Shown piece by piece: positions 44,449-54,197 of a stretch of DNA of 64,000 bases. The position numbers were made by a program, and so were the translations under genes. Position 1 is the stretch's first letter; every line of letters starts with the position of its first letter. The stretch is from Macrococcus bovicus (GTDB lineage Bacteria > Bacillota > Bacilli > Staphylococcales > Staphylococcaceae), in the NCBI RefSeq assembly GCF_004359575.1, contig NZ_SCWF01000005.1, positions 62,001 to 126,000 on the forward strand, given 5' to 3'. The notes under the pieces are model-generated. The model worked only from the letters and a program-made list of their open reading frames with translations. It did not search any database and had not been told where the DNA came from.

Positions 44449-44465
44449 AACCGGCTTAAATTAAA
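44445..44465 (-). terminator. Terminator of lytSR
   Basis: On the minus strand CGGTTTAA-TT-TTAAGCCG-type stem (one G-U pair) followed by seven T; it overlaps the promoter-proximal LytTR repeat. Confidence 0.6.
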
Positions 44466-45145
44466 CCGATTTCTTCTTTGAATGCGCGGATATATGAACG
44501 ACTGACCTGAAGCTTGATATCACCTGTCAGTTTGACTTGATAGGTGTGATTAAACCAGTGTTCTGCGCTGATGATGTGTCTTGTGTTAATGATATTAGAA
44601 CGATGAATACGCATGAAATAATCAGGTAGTTTCTTCTCGTAATTACTGAGCGGCTCATTAAGTAAATATTCTCTGTCTACTGTCGTAATGTGCAGCTGTC
44701 CTTCCTCTACATACAACGCTACAATCTCCTCACATTTCAACACATAGATTTTGTCGTCTGACTGAATGGAAATAGCGGTGATTTGTTGTTTTTCTGTCCG
44801 CGCTTTTGCTACTGCCTGCTCAATCCGCAGCGGATCAAATGGCTTCAGCACATAGTCGAGCGCATTCAGCTCAAACGCCTTGACTGCATAGGTGTCATGA
44901 GCAGTCGCAAAGATAATATGCGGCGGCCGCTTCATCTTATTGATCTTCTGCGCGAGATCCAGGCCACTTTCATCAATCAGATTAATATCCAGGAATAATA
45001 AATCATAGCGTTCTGATAAAAGTGCAGTCAGTGTTTCTTCAACACAATCTGCTTCGTCCACTAAATCAATATCATCCAGCTGTTCGACCAGAAACTTCAG
45101 TTCATTTCTTGCGAGCGGTTCATCGTCTACAATCAATATTTTCAT
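44456..45145 (-). CDS. lytR: LytTR-family response regulator
   Basis: Response regulator of 229 residues: receiver domain with LIVDDEPLARNEL, phospho-acceptor Asp in LLFLDINL (about residue 53) and conserved Lys in YVLKPFD, then a LytTR DNA-binding domain (YFMRIHRSNIINTRHI, LKLTGDIKLQVSRSYIRAFKEEI-type). Start follows the lytS stop directly. Expected to activate lrgAB through the direct repeat downstream of its own gene. Confidence 0.93.
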   Translation of the reverse strand: MKILIVDDEPLARNELKFLVEQLDDIDLVDEADCVEETLTALLSERYDLLFLDINLIDESGLDLAQKINKMKRPPHIIFATAHDTYAVKAFELNALDYVLKPFDPLRIEQAVAKARTEKQQITAISIQSDDKIYVLKCEEIVALYVEEGQLHITTVDREYLLNEPLSNYEKKLPDYFMRIHRSNIINTRHIISAEHWFNHTYQVKLTGDIKLQVSRSYIRAFKEEIGLI

Positions 45146-46888
45146 CTATTGTTCTCCTTTCAGCGGCAATTCAGAATAGAAACGTGTCCCTGTCACCGCT
45201 GTTTCGAATTGCAGTTTAGCTTTCTCACCAAACAATCCGGTAAGCCTTCTGTTCAAGTTTTCCAGTGCACTTCCTGTCCCCGATTCTGAATGAACGAGTG
45301 ACTGGCCGATCAGTTTTCTTTTATCAGCTGAAATACCAAAGCCATTATCTTTCACTTCAATATAGAGGCAGTGGGTTTTTCTGACCCGCACATCGATATC
45401 ATTCCCTCTTTTACGGTTGCTGAAGGCATGTTTAATGGCGTTCTCCACTAATATCTGAATGAGAAAGGGTGGCACATATTCCTGCAGGCAGTTGTCATCA
45501 ACCTCAAAATGAATGTTGAATCGGTCTGGGAATCTAGCCTGCTCAAGCGCAAGATAGGCTTGGACCTGCTGCAATTCTTTCTCGACTGTAATCGTTGGTG
45601 TCCTAGCGCCCTGCAGATTAGAACGGAAGAAATGGCTGAGACTCAGCAGCAATTCTCTTGCACGTTCACTATCCACTCTGACCAGTGCTGAAATAGTATT
45701 AATCGCATTAAAGAAGAAATGAGGATTGACCTGTGCCTGAAGTGATTTAATCTCTGCTTCTTTCAACAACTTACTCTGCAGTTCAGCCCGACCAAGTTCA
45801 ATCTGACTGGAGAAGATATTACCGAGCCCTTCTGCCAGCTGTCGTTCGACATAAGTCATTTTGCGATTATCTGTAAAATAGAACTTAAGCGTCCCAGCAA
45901 TCTGGTTTTCAGCATAAAGCGGAATGACAATCGCCCCGTCCAGCGGACAATTCGGATGTGTGCAGCCGATGCCTTCTTTAGAGTGCGCTTCTTTTACTTC
46001 GCCTAATCTGATGACATCTTTTGAGAGATCCGTAATAATTTTTTTCTGAGGCACATGGTGATCACTCCCTGCTCCGACATGCGCCAGAATATCTGTCGTA
46101 TTGGTGATGGAGACAGCAGAGAGTTTGAGCAAATCTTTAATAATGGATGCCGCTTCTGTTGCTGACTCCTGGGTAAGACCTGCTCTGAAATAAGGCAGTG
46201 TCTGATTCGCCACCGCCAGTACGTCATGCGTCTGTACAGCACGCATACGTTCCTCCTGCTGCAGTGTCGAGAGAATGATGGATAAGAAAATAGCAGAACC
46301 CAGACTGTTAATCGAAATCATCGGCAGCGCGATAAACTGTACGAGTTCAACCGATGCACCTTTATCCGGTGAAAACAGGATAATACATAACATTTGAATC
46401 ATCTCAAGCACGGCGCCGATGATGATACCCTGAATAATAGTGGGATAACGGTTCTCCCGGAGTGATCTGTAACCGACATAACCTGCGATAATCCCTACGA
46501 CTACTGAAGAAATAATATAAGTATAAGCAGCTTCTCCACCCATGAAATAACGGGATAGGCCGGATATCACACCGACCCCGATGCCGACATAGGGACCGCC
46601 GACCAGTCCGGCAACACTGATGATCAAGATACGGGTATTGGCAAGCGACGTGTCATCTGAAAGTTTATAGAAAATTTCACTTGAAATAATTTGGTTATTC
46701 TTAATCTCTACACCTGTAAAATTAGAGATGACAGCAAAAAGACCGAAGATAAGCAGCAGCTGAAGCTGCGTTGACCCTCTTTCCCTCTTTGTCATGACTT
46801 TTTTGAAATAAGGCACATTCATCAGCAGATAGGCGATGAGAATAATCAGACCGACACGTTCCAGAAGTAATATGAAAAGACTCAGCAT
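45146..46888 (-). CDS. lytS: Sensor histidine kinase LytS
   Basis: Membrane sensor of 580 residues: six N-terminal helices of the 5TM-LYT type (VAGLVGGPYVGIGVGVISGLSRY), a GAF-like domain (VGAGSDHH, EGIGCTHPNCPLDGAIVIPL) and a HisK_5/HATPase kinase (phospho-His in QAQVNPHFFFNAINTISALVR; VENAIKHAFSNR; DNGFGIS). GGAGGATTTGCT supports the ATG at 46888, giving the N-terminus MLSLFILLLERVGLI as in S. aureus. With LytR it senses membrane potential changes or a metabolite. Confidence 0.93.
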   Translation of the reverse strand: MLSLFILLLERVGLIILIAYLLMNVPYFKKVMTKRERGSTQLQLLLIFGLFAVISNFTGVEIKNNQIISSEIFYKLSDDTSLANTRILIISVAGLVGGPYVGIGVGVISGLSRYFMGGEAAYTYIISSVVVGIIAGYVGYRSLRENRYPTIIQGIIIGAVLEMIQMLCIILFSPDKGASVELVQFIALPMISINSLGSAIFLSIILSTLQQEERMRAVQTHDVLAVANQTLPYFRAGLTQESATEAASIIKDLLKLSAVSITNTTDILAHVGAGSDHHVPQKKIITDLSKDVIRLGEVKEAHSKEGIGCTHPNCPLDGAIVIPLYAENQIAGTLKFYFTDNRKMTYVERQLAEGLGNIFSSQIELGRAELQSKLLKEAEIKSLQAQVNPHFFFNAINTISALVRVDSERARELLLSLSHFFRSNLQGARTPTITVEKELQQVQAYLALEQARFPDRFNIHFEVDDNCLQEYVPPFLIQILVENAIKHAFSNRKRGNDIDVRVRKTHCLYIEVKDNGFGISADKRKLIGQSLVHSESGTGSALENLNRRLTGLFGEKAKLQFETAVTGTRFYSELPLKGEQ

Positions 46889-46938
46889 AGCAAATCCTCC
46901 TATCATTCCCATTATAACGCAAAAAAGAGTAACCGAAG

Positions 46939-48222
46939 TTACTCCTTTGTTAAAAGTCTGATGACCTTAAAATGTAGAATGAAGGCACCGAGCGCCATGA
47001 TAAATAACGAGAGAATCGCCACCCGACTCGCCATCGCCCCGTAGTCACTGAGCAACCAGGTAATGGTACCATATATAAAGGGACCTATAACAGCTGATAG
47101 TTTGCCGCTCATTGAAAAAAGACCGAAGAACTGTCCTTCATGTTCAGCAGGTGACAATTCAATGATAAGTGTCCGTGATATCACCCAGATAGAACCCATG
47201 GCAACGCCGAAGAGAATCGCACATACATAAAACCATTCTTTGGCCAGGGGCAGGCTTGCGAGAACTAAAGCTATCATCAGTACAAGTGCAACCCATTGTA
47301 GTGCTCTTGCTGAGCCGATATGTTTCGCGATATAACCGAAGATAAAAGCACCGATAACGCTGAAGACTGTCGCAATCAGGAAGATGCTGATAAACTGACT
47401 GTTCGAGAAGCCGACCACTGTCGTCGCATAAGGCTGCATCATACTGATAGCGGTTGCCAGCGCATCGTTCAAGAAAAAGTAAACAATCAGGAAGACATAA
47501 ATAGCAGGTTCCTGCCGAGCAAGCTTAAAAGTCTCCCAGACTTCCTGATAACCATTGACCGTTTTCTCTCTCTTCACTTCACGATCACCATCTCTGCCGA
47601 AAATGAAAATTGGCAGACTGAAGATCAGAAAAAGAATCGCTGTCGGAATAAAGGTCTCAGCTGTCGGCCCCTTACCGACTAACGCTGTGACACCGAGAAC
47701 TCCTACTAGCGTTCCAAGATACCCTAAAGCGACACCGAACCCCGATATCACTGAATGGTCCTCTTTCGGTGCAAGACTGCTCATCATAGCATCATAGAAG
47801 ACAAGACTGGAGTTATAAGTAAACTTCGCAATGGTAAAAAGGATGATGGTGAGTAAAAATGTGGCCGGAAGACCGAATACCGATTGTTTTAAAGCGATGC
47901 TGTTTACGTACCCCATAAGATACGTACAGCCAAAAACAATCAGCGTGAAAATAATGATCCATTTTTTCTTCTTATTCGTACGGTCAATATAAACGCCGTA
48001 CAGCGGACTCAGTAAAATCAGAAAAAATGCGGCAATACTTGCAGAATAGGCAATCCAGGTTGAAGCGATCTGCTCCTGTACCGGGTTCGTCCCCAGTTGT
48101 TCCGTAACGAACTGCGGGAAAAACAACGTGATGATATTCGCACTGAAAATCGTATTACTGAAATCATAGAGGGCCCAACTCAGGACCGGGACTGAAAGCA
48201 GCAGTCTGATATCTCTTTTCAT
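46939..48222 (-). CDS. Atg22/UMF1-like MFS transporter (YxiO type)
   Basis: Twelve-helix transporter of 427 residues. WALYDFSNTIFSANIITLFFP in helix 1 and PLYGVYIDRTNKKKKW are marks of the Atg22/UMF1 branch, bacterial members of which (YxiO) have no assigned substrate; the fungal relative exports amino acids from vacuoles. Transcribed in the same direction as lytSR but separated by about 50 bases. Confidence 0.85.
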   Translation of the reverse strand: MKRDIRLLLSVPVLSWALYDFSNTIFSANIITLFFPQFVTEQLGTNPVQEQIASTWIAYSASIAAFFLILLSPLYGVYIDRTNKKKKWIIIFTLIVFGCTYLMGYVNSIALKQSVFGLPATFLLTIILFTIAKFTYNSSLVFYDAMMSSLAPKEDHSVISGFGVALGYLGTLVGVLGVTALVGKGPTAETFIPTAILFLIFSLPIFIFGRDGDREVKREKTVNGYQEVWETFKLARQEPAIYVFLIVYFFLNDALATAISMMQPYATTVVGFSNSQFISIFLIATVFSVIGAFIFGYIAKHIGSARALQWVALVLMIALVLASLPLAKEWFYVCAILFGVAMGSIWVISRTLIIELSPAEHEGQFFGLFSMSGKLSAVIGPFIYGTITWLLSDYGAMASRVAILSLFIMALGAFILHFKVIRLLTKE

Positions 48223-48274
48223 AGAGGCTCCTTTTACACCTTAGTTTCATCTCTTTTATTATAGAGGACTCGGT

Positions 48275-48307
48275 CGAAAAAGAAAGCTGTTTCTCATGAA
48301 ACAGCTT
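48275..48307 (-). terminator. Terminator of FUSC-family gene
   Basis: Stem AAGCTGTTTC / GAAACAGCTT (48284-48293, 48298-48307); the gene's stop codon lies in the loop. T-rich on the minus strand. Confidence 0.8.
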
Positions 48308-50180
48308 GATCATGACTGCAGAATTTCTGCAGTTCATTCAGCATTCCTCTTAAATAATCCGCTTCCGGCAATTCCGGTAGCTCTACTTTATCAAGAGACC
48401 GCTGATATTCAATTTGTTTTGCGACATGTGCAAAAGTCAGCATATAGACACTCAGTGTATGGTCATCCAATGGTTGCGGCGACTGCTTTTGCAGACGATT
48501 AAGTGCAAAGCTGATCTGTTCGAGAAGTGTGATAACCGCGTAATAGGATTCAACTTGTGCCTTATCAGCAGTCAGTTCGCCTGATGCCTGAGTATAGGTG
48601 AGTCTGGTATTGAAGACCTGCTGATTAAGCGGAAACGAACGTCTTCTGACTTCTGTCTCGTGTTCATTTGTGAACAGATCATGGAAGACCACAGCTTCCT
48701 GACGTAATAACGAAGCTAACATATGCGGCAGCCGAGCATATGCCGTTACACGTCCAAGGAGGAGGGTGCCGAGTACCGCAATAAGGACACCGATAATGGT
48801 ATCCGTTATTCTTAACAAAGCAAAATCCTGTGACAGATGTCCTGCTACAATAGCAGACATCATGAGAACCTGAATGGTGATGAAGATCATGGCAAGAGAA
48901 TAATTGGAAGCCACAAACATTTCTGTAATCCCGCCGGTCACTGCAACAATCAGCAGAATAGTAAGCGGACTGGGACTAAGAGGCAGAATGGCAAGTATGA
49001 TCAGCAAGCCGATAGACGTACCGATAATACGGGCCCCGGCCCGCTGCATGCTCGACACCGTATGAATACCCAGCATAACAGTATGAGCTGACAATACCAC
49101 CCAGTAAGGTCGTTCAATATTAAAGAGCAGCGCCATCGTCACAGCTGCCGTGATAATAGCTGCATACTTTAAGGTCATGATAAAAACCATCGATTCCGGT
49201 GTCAGGTTCTGTATAAGACATTCTACATAGTTAACATCCCTTGTACGCATCTTATATGACAATTGTTCCGGGGGTGCATTCAAGACTTCTTCTGTGCGAA
49301 AGAGTGCAGCTGCAAGGGCTTCGAACTGAGGCTCAACATCCACAGACTTCTTCCAGGAAACAGGTGCTTGATTTTCTATACTTAGACAGAGATATTCGAA
49401 CATGTCTATAATATCTCCTGGTATTGCCTTGTGACCACGAGAACGAAGCTCCAGTAACTCCGCAAAGATAACCTGCGCCATTTCATGGAGCAGCAATTGT
49501 CTTTCATAGTTGACTTTATTCTCTTTCACTAAGCCGATATCTGCACTTCTCAGCGTCTGGCTGCTGGAACTGAAGATCTGCAGGGCCTGCTGATTCGCTT
49601 TGCTGAACGGCTCAACATCTGAAAAATGGTGAGCAAGTGTGAACAGCGTGCGGAAATCATTGATGACGGCCTGTTGCTGCACCGTATTTTTGAACAGCAG
49701 CGCCTCAATATAGACAACGAGTACAGTCAGGAGCCCGCCAAGCATGACGAGTGCACCTCGGTAAAGCGCTGTTTCAGGATGATACGGCATGAACGAAGCA
49801 AGACCAAACGCCACGATAAAAAATGTGGCTGACGGTCCTTTAACACCTAGCGCAGTAAAGATATAGAAAGGTATCACTGCAAAAGCGGTCAGCAGGATGG
49901 CATAGAGGAGTGCATGGTGTCCGACCAGTGAACCCAAAATCATGGCCAGCGCTAATGTCGCACTCACCATTAAAGCTGTCTTTATCTTAGATTTGAGCGT
50001 GCCACCGAAAAGGTAGATATGAGACAATGCGCCCATCGATACAAGGAGTCCGGTCTGCAGCTGACCGAATAAATAGAAGATAAATAAAGCGATAAACATA
50101 AGAAGTCCTTGTCTGATGCCTTTAGGAACATCTATTTTAGCAGCATCAATTGACAGCAGCGACTGATAATAAGCCTTCAA
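48294..50180 (-). CDS. FUSC-family membrane protein (aromatic acid exporter-like)
   Basis: Protein of about 628 residues with two blocks of five to six membrane helices (residues about 25-170 and 350-490), each followed by a helical cytoplasmic region, the architecture of the FUSC/YccC exporters. The second block has PYWVVLSAHTVMLGIHTVSSMQRAGARIIGT, the FUSC core. A frame opens at 50240, but that ATG sits inside the terminator of the upstream gene; GAAGGTGG is spaced 7 bases from the TTG at 50180, used here. Substrate unknown. Confidence 0.75.
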   Translation of the reverse strand: MKAYYQSLLSIDAAKIDVPKGIRQGLLMFIALFIFYLFGQLQTGLLVSMGALSHIYLFGGTLKSKIKTALMVSATLALAMILGSLVGHHALLYAILLTAFAVIPFYIFTALGVKGPSATFFIVAFGLASFMPYHPETALYRGALVMLGGLLTVLVVYIEALLFKNTVQQQAVINDFRTLFTLAHHFSDVEPFSKANQQALQIFSSSSQTLRSADIGLVKENKVNYERQLLLHEMAQVIFAELLELRSRGHKAIPGDIIDMFEYLCLSIENQAPVSWKKSVDVEPQFEALAAALFRTEEVLNAPPEQLSYKMRTRDVNYVECLIQNLTPESMVFIMTLKYAAIITAAVTMALLFNIERPYWVVLSAHTVMLGIHTVSSMQRAGARIIGTSIGLLIILAILPLSPSPLTILLIVAVTGGITEMFVASNYSLAMIFITIQVLMMSAIVAGHLSQDFALLRITDTIIGVLIAVLGTLLLGRVTAYARLPHMLASLLRQEAVVFHDLFTNEHETEVRRRSFPLNQQVFNTRLTYTQASGELTADKAQVESYYAVITLLEQISFALNRLQKQSPQPLDDHTLSVYMLTFAHVAKQIEYQRSLDKVELPELPEADYLRGMLNELQKFCSHDQAVS

Positions 50181-50200
50181 ATAAGGTCCACCTTCCCATA

Positions 50201-50231
50201 AAAAAACCACACAAATCAAATTTGTGAGGTT
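50201..50231 (-). terminator. Terminator of the cstB arm
   Basis: Minus-strand stem AACCTCACAAA / TTTGTGTGGTT (one mismatch) with TTTGA loop and T run, between cstB and the FUSC gene. Confidence 0.75.
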
Positions 50232-50288
50232 CTTTATCATTTATATCAAGCATAGTCCTGAAAAACTAAATTTTCAAGTCTGTGGCCT

Positions 50289-51614
50289 TTATTTCACTGC
50301 CTCATAACCGCCTTTTATATTAATGGCTTGTTTATAGCCCAGTCTTTCAAGAATACTCATGGCGATTGCGCTGCGAACACCTGACTGACAGTGAACATAG
50401 ATTCTGTCATCCTGACTGAACGGAATATCTTCGGCCAGCAGTTTACCGAAGTGAAGATGTTTTGCACCTTCAAAATGGCTGTCATCCCATTCTTTTTGTG
50501 TACGAACGTCCAGAATATTGATGCCTTCTTTATCTTTTCGTTTAAAGTCAGCGGATTCAATCTGTTCATAGCCTGGTCCATTCACTTTATTGCCCGGTAA
50601 ATAACCCGTCACTGCATCAAAGCCGATCAACTTCAGTTCATCTGCTGCCTGTTGAACCACTTCGAAGTTTCCGATTAACTGAAGCGGCTCTTCATAGTTC
50701 AGATACCAGCCGGCAAAACTGAGGAACTTCTTATTGTAAGGAACATTGATGCCCTTACTGCCATTCTCCGCAAATACTTCTTTCGGTCGTAAGTCCAGTA
50801 TAACGGGTGCGGTCAGTTCAGTGACCGGCATAACCGGTTCAGCGGAATAAGGTCTGACGCCGTCACGGTTGATTCTTTTCATCTCCTTGAAATAATACGG
50901 AGGCTCAGGCTGCTCGCTGGTCAGTGCCTGAATAAAACTTTCTTCATCCTCATACTGGAATGCCCAGCTGTTCACGCGTTCGTAGCCGAGCGTCGTCACT
51001 GGCACTGCGCCTAACGACTTGCCGCATGCGCTGCCTGCGCCGTGCCCCGGCCAGATCTGGATGTAATCCGGTAAGTCAGCCATTTTCTTAAGTGACTGGT
51101 ACATCTGTTTCGCACCGATTGCGGTAGAATCCTTGACGCCGGCAGCAGTCTCCAGTAAGTCGGGACGACCCACGTCACCTACAAAGATAAAGTCCCCTGT
51201 AAACAGACCCATCGGAATATCGGACTGATTATCAGTGAGCAGAAAACTGATGCTTTCAGGCGTATGGCCAGGTGTATGCAACACTTCAAGCTTAACGTTA
51301 CCCACCTTAATCACATCGCCTTCTACCAGACGTTCTGCTTCAACATCTTTGTACTGCCAGTCTTCGCCGCCTAAACCAGATACATAAGCTTTAGCGCCTA
51401 GTCTGTTCACTGCTTCGCGCAGACCTGATGCAAAATCTGCATGGATATGTGTTTCAGTCACATATTTGATCGCAAGGTTCTCACTTTCTGCTGCCTCAAT
51501 ATAGGGCGTCAGGTCGCGGAGAGGATCAATAATGATTGCTTCTCCTGTTTTCTGACAACCGACGATATAAGACATCTGCGCTAACGGACCGTTAAAAAAT
51601 GATTTAAAATACAT
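50289..51614 (-). CDS. cstB: Persulfide dioxygenase-sulfurtransferase CstB
   Basis: Multidomain protein of 441 residues. N-terminal metallo-beta-lactamase/persulfide dioxygenase domain with THIHADFASG (His56, His58, Asp60), LHTPGHTPESIS, FTGDFIFVGDVGR and PGHGAGSACG; a central rhodanese-like domain with no catalytic Cys; and a C-terminal rhodanese with CQSGVRSA. This is the layout of S. aureus CstB, which oxidises low-molecular-weight persulfides and forms thiosulfate. Follows the 805-residue fusion gene by 14 bases in one operon. Confidence 0.93.
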   Translation of the reverse strand: MYFKSFFNGPLAQMSYIVGCQKTGEAIIIDPLRDLTPYIEAAESENLAIKYVTETHIHADFASGLREAVNRLGAKAYVSGLGGEDWQYKDVEAERLVEGDVIKVGNVKLEVLHTPGHTPESISFLLTDNQSDIPMGLFTGDFIFVGDVGRPDLLETAAGVKDSTAIGAKQMYQSLKKMADLPDYIQIWPGHGAGSACGKSLGAVPVTTLGYERVNSWAFQYEDEESFIQALTSEQPEPPYYFKEMKRINRDGVRPYSAEPVMPVTELTAPVILDLRPKEVFAENGSKGINVPYNKKFLSFAGWYLNYEEPLQLIGNFEVVQQAADELKLIGFDAVTGYLPGNKVNGPGYEQIESADFKRKDKEGINILDVRTQKEWDDSHFEGAKHLHFGKLLAEDIPFSQDDRIYVHCQSGVRSAIAMSILERLGYKQAINIKGGYEAVK

Positions 51615-51628
51615 ATTCTCTCTCCTTC

Positions 51629-54046
51629 TTAAATAAATAGATTTAGGTTCGCTTTTTCTGTATCGCCGAGGTAAGTAGCTACGCCACCGTATTCTACACC
51701 GTCAATCAGTTCTTCTTTAGTGACAGCCATGATATCCATACTCATGGTACACGCGACCATTTTCACGCCCATTGACTGTGCTTTCTCGATCATCGTTTCT
51801 AATGAATCCACTTTCTTCTTGTTCATGACGTGGCGAATCATACGGGCACCCATACCACCCATATTCATTTTAGAGATCGGCAGCTTACCTGCGTGTTTTG
51901 GCATCATCTGTGCGAAAGCTTTATCCAGTCCTTCTTTCGCCACTTTTATACCCGGTTTCTTAATGACGTTTAATCCCCAGAAGGTGAAGAACATCGTGAC
52001 TTCTTTACCATAGGACGCTGCACCTGTTGCAATAATGAATGACGCAAGTGCTTTATCGAGGTCTCCACTGAAGACAACCATTGTCGCTCCATTTTTCGTC
52101 TCAACGAGCTGGTGTCCTTCAGCGTCATTCATGACATTGACCGGTAAGGCACGCCCTTTTTGGACAACGGCTTTCACTTTGCCGCCTTCTGTCTTATTGC
52201 TGATTACCGTATTGCCTGTCGCATTCGCCCACGCATCAATATCTGTACAGAAGCCGAAGTCTGTCACGTGGATTTCAAGCTGTTCCCCTTCCTGCATCTC
52301 ATCAATATTCTCTTTCACTTTCAGGATCGGACCCGGACACTGCAGGCCGCTCGCCTCAATAAATCTTCTGTTTTCACTCACTGTTTTCACCTCTTCTTTA
52401 ACTGTTTCTTTCTTGTCAACCACGGGTTTTGGCGCTGTGTGCAGCTGCTTGTATAATTTATAGCCGCCGTCCAGGTTGATAACGTCAAAACCATGATTCT
52501 TCAGGATACGGGCTGCATTATAACCGCGCTGACCCACCTGACAGAAGACGGTGACAGGTACATTGCGGTCCAGTTCATTCAGCCGTTCTCTGAGTGAACC
52601 GAGTGGTATATTTTTTGCGTTATTAATGGTACCCATGTCATATTCAATCGGTTCACGGACATCAATCAGCTGCTGAGCATCTGATATTTCATCGTGCTGC
52701 GCCATCTTCATCTGATCAGTCAGGACATTTTCTGCTATGTAGCCTGCCATATTGACCGGATCCTTCGCTGACGAGAACGGTGGCGCATAAGCGATTTCTA
52801 TCTTCTGCAGATCAACGACTGACTGTTTAAATGTCATCGCACTAGCGATAAGATCAATCCGTTTATCAACACCTTTACGGCCCACTATCTGTGCACCATA
52901 AATTTCACCTTGCGGACTGAAAATGACTTTAATGGTCATCGGTGTCGCACCTGGATAATAAGAGGCATTCGATTGACCAGATACGTGAATGACGTGATAT
53001 TCCTTATCTAATTGTTTTAATGCTTTTTCATTTAATCCAGTACTTGCCACATTTAAATCAAATACTTTGGCTATGGCAGTACCAATCGGTTTTAGCGGCT
53101 CAAACGTTTTACCATTTAAATGGTCTGCCAACAGACGACCTTGGCGGTTCGCTATCCAGGCAAGTGGTATATGTGCTGCCTGACCGCTTATTTGATGTGT
53201 CACTTCGCTGACGTCACCGATCGCATAAATATGTGCATCGTTCGTCTGAAATACGTCGTTCGTTTTAATCGCTTTTTTAAGACCAAGTTCAAGACCCGCT
53301 TCTTCTGCGAGCGTTGATTCCGGCAGGACACCGATTGCCATAATGACCATATCGGCAGTCAAGGTCTCGTTCGTGCTGGTTGTAACTGTCTGTGAATCAA
53401 TCCGTGTAATCGACTGTTCCAGTCTCAGATCGACACCTTGCTGGATGAGATGTTCATGAATACCTTGTGCCATATCGAGATCGACACCTGGCATCACCTG
53501 ATTGCCGAGCTCAAATAAAGAAACTTGAATCCCTAATGCATGCAGGTTCTCTGCCATCTCAAGACCGATAAAGCCGCCGCCGATGACTGATGTGGTCTTA
53601 ACATTCTTCTCTTCAATATAAGTTTTGATTTGATCCATATCCGGGATATTTCTTAAAGTGAAAACATGTGACTGCTCTTTTCCTTCAACAGGAATCTCAA
53701 TCGGTTTCACACCTGTTGATAAGATTAGAATATCGTAATCGATGACTTCTTCCTGGCCTGCTGTCTTCACTAATAGCTGCTGCTCTGCTCTATTGATTTT
53801 CAATGCTTCCGTCTGAATGCGGACGTCAATATTCATCCGGTCATGCATCAGTTCTGGAGTCTGTATCAATAATTTATTTCTATCTGTAATTTCATCACCG
53901 ATATAGTAGGGTAAACCGCAATTGGCGAATGAAACATGCGGCCCTCTTTCTATTAAAATGATGTGGTCTTCTTCGTTCAGTCTTCTCAGCCGGGCTGCTA
54001 CAGATGCACCGCCTGCAACGCCTCCAACAATAACTATACGTCTCAT
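51629..54046 (-). CDS. CoA-disulfide/persulfide reductase fused to rhodanese, TusA and DsrE domains
   Basis: Four-part sulfur protein of 805 residues. Residues 1-440 are a CoADR-type flavoprotein (IVGGVAGGASVAARLRRL, catalytic Cys43 in SFANCGLPYY, IGGGFIGLEMAENL, AIGDVSE). About 455-540 is a rhodanese with Cys in VFCQVGQRG. About 565-635 is TusA-like (ASGLQCPGPILKVKENI, active Cys-Pro). About 650-805 is DsrE/DsrF-like (FSGDLDKALASFIIATGAAS, MVACTMSMDIM). It can be read as an NAD(P)H-dependent persulfide reductase plus the relay parts that S. aureus spreads over CstA and separate enzymes. First gene of the minus arm of the CstR regulon. Confidence 0.9.
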   Translation of the reverse strand: MRRIVIVGGVAGGASVAARLRRLNEEDHIILIERGPHVSFANCGLPYYIGDEITDRNKLLIQTPELMHDRMNIDVRIQTEALKINRAEQQLLVKTAGQEEVIDYDILILSTGVKPIEIPVEGKEQSHVFTLRNIPDMDQIKTYIEEKNVKTTSVIGGGFIGLEMAENLHALGIQVSLFELGNQVMPGVDLDMAQGIHEHLIQQGVDLRLEQSITRIDSQTVTTSTNETLTADMVIMAIGVLPESTLAEEAGLELGLKKAIKTNDVFQTNDAHIYAIGDVSEVTHQISGQAAHIPLAWIANRQGRLLADHLNGKTFEPLKPIGTAIAKVFDLNVASTGLNEKALKQLDKEYHVIHVSGQSNASYYPGATPMTIKVIFSPQGEIYGAQIVGRKGVDKRIDLIASAMTFKQSVVDLQKIEIAYAPPFSSAKDPVNMAGYIAENVLTDQMKMAQHDEISDAQQLIDVREPIEYDMGTINNAKNIPLGSLRERLNELDRNVPVTVFCQVGQRGYNAARILKNHGFDVINLDGGYKLYKQLHTAPKPVVDKKETVKEEVKTVSENRRFIEASGLQCPGPILKVKENIDEMQEGEQLEIHVTDFGFCTDIDAWANATGNTVISNKTEGGKVKAVVQKGRALPVNVMNDAEGHQLVETKNGATMVVFSGDLDKALASFIIATGAASYGKEVTMFFTFWGLNVIKKPGIKVAKEGLDKAFAQMMPKHAGKLPISKMNMGGMGARMIRHVMNKKKVDSLETMIEKAQSMGVKMVACTMSMDIMAVTKEELIDGVEYGGVATYLGDTEKANLNLFI

Positions 54047-54068
54047 CGTATTTTCCTCCTGTTTTTTA

Positions 54069-54084
54069 ATACCTATGGGGGTAT
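54069..54084. promoter_or_regulatory. CstR-type operator 1
   Basis: ATACCTATGGGGGTAT, GC-tract palindrome of the CsoR/CstR type. It overlaps the -10 TATGAT (complement of 54083-54088) of the minus-strand promoter, whose -35 TTGACA is the complement of 54106-54111 with a 17-base spacer. Confidence 0.85.
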
Positions 54085-54111
54085 CATAATATGGTTTAAA
54101 CGATTTGTCAA

Positions 54112-54127
54112 ATACCCCGTACGGTAT
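54112..54127. promoter_or_regulatory. CstR-type operator 2
   Basis: ATACCCCGTACGGTAT, directly upstream of both -35 boxes in the divergent promoter region (minus -35 ends at 54106-54111; plus -35 begins at 54135). Confidence 0.8.
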
Positions 54128-54134
54128 TTTTTGA

Positions 54135-54164
54135 TTGACATTTATACCTCAGGGGGTATATAGT
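54135..54164 (+). promoter_or_regulatory. cstR promoter with CstR-type operator 3
   Basis: -35 TTGACA (54135-54140) and -10 TATAGT (54159-54164, 18-base spacer; TATATA with 16 is an alternative). Operator ATACCTCAGGGGGTAT (54144-54159) fills the spacer, so bound CstR would block RNA polymerase. Confidence 0.85.
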
Positions 54165-54197
54165 AATGTCACTGTAAAAAAAGAAAGTAGGGATGAT

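Noticed and set aside
50181..50240. ATG start of the FUSC gene at 50240
   Set aside because: The codon lies in the terminator hairpin of the upstream operon and has no ribosome binding site; TTG at 50180 does.
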